A stretch of 64,000 bases of DNA, taken from positions 1-64,000 of the forward strand of contig JAFAGC010000015.1 in the NCBI GenBank assembly GCA_023423065.1. Direction: 5' to 3'. The notes beneath the pieces were generated by a model. That model was given only the letters and a program-made list of their open reading frames with translations. It had not been told where the DNA came from and ran no database searches. Origin of the DNA: Pseudomonadota bacterium (lineage in GTDB: Bacteria > Pseudomonadota > Gammaproteobacteria > Steroidobacterales > Steroidobacteraceae). The translations under genes and the position numbers were made by a program. This document shows positions 62,354 through 64,000 of the stretch, in pieces (the stretch's first letter is position 1; every line of letters begins with the position of its first letter).

Positions 62354-63864
62354 TGCTCTATTTCCCGCCTGAACCCTTCCGCCGACAGGAAGGCGCGAAC
62401 CCGCTCCTCGCCGATGGCGGCGCGGATGATGCTGAATGTATTGCCGGGTCCGCAACCGTGCCAGGCGCCACGGATTTCGGGGTTGGCCTGCAGATAGTCG
62501 TAGAACTGGGCGCCGCTGCGCCAGAAAAAGTGCGTGCGGCCGCTCAAATCGGCCAGCGGGGCCGCCCGTTCGAGCCGATAGGTCGTGATGCGCTCGCTGT
62601 AGGGGGAGTCGTAGCCATGCTCGTGGGTGAATCGCACCCAGCGCTGGACCCGCGGGAACAGTGCCTGGATATCGCTCTTTTCATGCTCGCCGAGGCTCTC
62701 GTCGCTGCCGTGGACCCAGATGCCGCGCGCCGCGAGCCGTCGCCAGGTGTCGATGCCGGCGCTCCAGATCACCTGGCCGGGACGCGGGGCATAGCCGTCG
62801 GGCCACGCTTCGGAGCGGGCGACGAAGCAGCCGACGCGTGCGTCCGCGAACTCGTCGTGACGAACGAGCATGGGGACGCGGCGATAACGATCCGCGCTGA
62901 GCTCGTCTCCCATCCAGACCGCGTCGTGACTATGGGCGGGAGGAAGCGGAGAGTCGTGGCGGCGCAACTCGGCGCTCTGGATCCACTGGCCGGCGCGTTG
63001 GCCGCGCGTGAATTCGACCTCGCCGCAGTGAACCGGGATGATGGATACGCCGAGCGGATGATCCTCGTCGCCGGTCGGCGCGAGCTGGGCGCGCTCGGCG
63101 AGCACGCGGTTGAACGTGGGCGCGTCGTTGATGGTGGCTAACAACTGCGCGAGATCGGAGCGGTCGCGGCGGATTTCGAGCGCGAGCGCGCCCTGCCCGG
63201 GCGCGGTGGGATTGAGCGCGAGCGGCAAGACCATGAGCTCGCACGAATCGAGCGTCGCGCGCACGCGTGCGCGTGCGTCGGCGAATTCGGGTTCGGAGGA
63301 TTCGAGCAGGCGGTCGATGTTCGCCTTCGCGACGACCAGCGCCGACGCGTCGGAGTTCACCAGCTGCTCGAGTCGCGCCATGCAGTCGCCGCGTGCGAGC
63401 ACGAACGTGACGAGCGGCGCGCGGATCGGCAGCGCCCATTGAAGGAAGCCGGAGAGATTCGTGCGGCGGCGAGCGGACGTCGACAACACGCGCAACTCGG
63501 AGTTGTGTCGCCCTTGGAGCCAGCTCTTTTTCACGAGCAGCAGATCGCGCGTGTCGGCGCGCGGCAGGGTCGCGGCGATGCAGGTCTGCGGATGGCCGAC
63601 GAACGGCACGTCCTTCCAGAGGTGAACCGCGATGTCGATCGCGTTCGCGCGGAGCGCGACGCCGAGATCGCCGGTGTAGCCGCCGAGCCGCAGGAGCTCG
63701 GGCAGCGGCTTGTCGAGCTCGCGATCGGCCGGGGAAGACAATACGGAGTACTGGACCTCGACGCCGGGATTGCGGTCCATCAACGCGTTGCCGACGAGAC
63801 GCGCCTGCACCTGCGCCAGTACGCTGGCGCGCGCGCCTAACACGATGGGACGTCGAAAGGTCAT
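62350..63864 (-). CDS. HemC-like protein lacking the cofactor cysteine, with C-terminal extension
   Basis: 504 residues. Residues ~1-310 align with porphobilinogen deaminase: GARASVLAQVQARLV, IDIAVHLWKDVPF (keeping the catalytic Asp), SARRR, LARGDCMARL and APGQGALALEIR. In the segment where HemC carries the dipyrromethane-binding cysteine (GGCxVPxG), this protein reads PTGDEDHPLGVS, so the Cys is gone. A further ~190 residues follow with a weak HemD-like look (HFFWRSGAQFYDYL, HGCGPGNTFSIIRAAIGEERV). It is co-translated with hemB and preceded by a sigma-54 promoter. It cannot be a standard hydroxymethylbilane synthase. Confidence 0.85.
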   Translation of the reverse strand: MTFRRPIVLGARASVLAQVQARLVGNALMDRNPGVEVQYSVLSSPADRELDKPLPELLRLGGYTGDLGVALRANAIDIAVHLWKDVPFVGHPQTCIAATLPRADTRDLLLVKKSWLQGRHNSELRVLSTSARRRTNLSGFLQWALPIRAPLVTFVLARGDCMARLEQLVNSDASALVVAKANIDRLLESSEPEFADARARVRATLDSCELMVLPLALNPTAPGQGALALEIRRDRSDLAQLLATINDAPTFNRVLAERAQLAPTGDEDHPLGVSIIPVHCGEVEFTRGQRAGQWIQSAELRRHDSPLPPAHSHDAVWMGDELSADRYRRVPMLVRHDEFADARVGCFVARSEAWPDGYAPRPGQVIWSAGIDTWRRLAARGIWVHGSDESLGEHEKSDIQALFPRVQRWVRFTHEHGYDSPYSERITTYRLERAAPLADLSGRTHFFWRSGAQFYDYLQANPEIRGAWHGCGPGNTFSIIRAAIGEERVRAFLSAEGFRREIEQ

Positions 63865-63882
63865 ATCCTGATTCGTGTGCTC

Positions 63883-63898
63883 AGCAAGCCCTGTGCCA
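63883..63898 (-). promoter_or_regulatory. sigma-54 promoter of the HemC-like/hemB/cysG operon
   Basis: TGGCACAGGGCTTGCT on the minus strand, again with GG-N10-GC spacing. The predicted start point is only about 8 bases before the ATG at 63864, and AGGA lies in this short leader. The rest of the window up to 64000 has a GC hairpin (CGGCGGCTGCGCCGCCG) but no gene I can name. Confidence 0.75.
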
Positions 63899-64000
63899 TT
63901 TGTGGGCGCGGCGGCTGCGCCGCCGGCTCGGAATTACGCGCTGTCGCGGTGCGGTGTCCCCGAGCCGCGCTCGATCGGAGGGCGGGTGGGGATAGTGGTG

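Noticed and set aside
63865..64000. Possible end of another gene upstream of the HemC-like gene (frame ending GLLSTRIRI)
   Set aside because: Too short and without recognisable motifs; it would also run through the sigma-54 promoter.

Overview
The window looks like chromosomal DNA from a high-GC gammaproteobacterium. It carries a long S10-spc-alpha ribosomal operon, a uvrA, an assimilatory nitrate/nitrite locus of the NasA/NirB type, sigma-54 promoters and a REP-associated transposase (RAYT) with matching palindromes. Placement near Steroidobacterales/Xanthomonadales is inference only. No rRNA, tRNA, CRISPR array or phage was recognised.

Layout. 1-5220: a membrane-anchored AraC regulator faces a five-gene run (TlpA-like thioredoxin, DUF4266 lipoprotein, DUF3570 beta-barrel, ApbE flavin transferase, cytochrome b561-type protein) that looks like an uncharacterised envelope redox system. 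5369-17444: uvrA, a truncated hydrolase remnant, a histidine kinase with a disabled receiver domain, an ICMT-like membrane protein overlapping a GH50-like glycosidase, gamma-glutamyltransferase with a GNAT, an alanine-rich lipoprotein and a PepQ-like prolidase. 17457-18836: mscL and a RAYT among GGGGACAGATTTATTTA inverted repeats. 18839-32593: rplQ back to rplC, all on the minus strand, with rpmJ but without rpsJ at the head. A promoter and a hairpin-rich leader precede rplC, and the operon terminator lies inside the 3' end of the RAYT gene.

33023-35023 is an S9 peptidase. 35054-51740 is the nitrate assimilation region: an alginate-export-type porin, a PP2C/Ser-Thr kinase fusion, an MFS nitrate transporter, a HemD-like protein, then (minus strand) nirB, a NirD-FAD reductase fusion and nitrate reductase. 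It is interrupted by a block flanked by palindromic repeats (c-type cytochrome, Tat-secreted TIM-barrel protein, small acidic protein). 51827-59922 is an accessory stretch of about eighteen small minus-strand genes, several starting with GTG, TTG or CTG inside the preceding stop codon. 59988-63864 is a HemC-like/HemB/CysG operon.

How it fits together: NirB needs siroheme. Three GG-N10-GC sigma-54 promoters, in front of the porin, nirB and the HemC-like operon, suggest that nitrate uptake, reduction and siroheme supply form one nitrogen-controlled regulon. The HemC-like protein lacks the cysteine that binds the dipyrromethane cofactor, which is the most puzzling single gene here. The best candidates for undescribed biology are the DUF4266/DUF3570/ApbE redox cluster, the HemC-like protein, a serine-less and apparently circularly permuted ACP-like protein, and repeats that supply stop codons to neighbouring genes.
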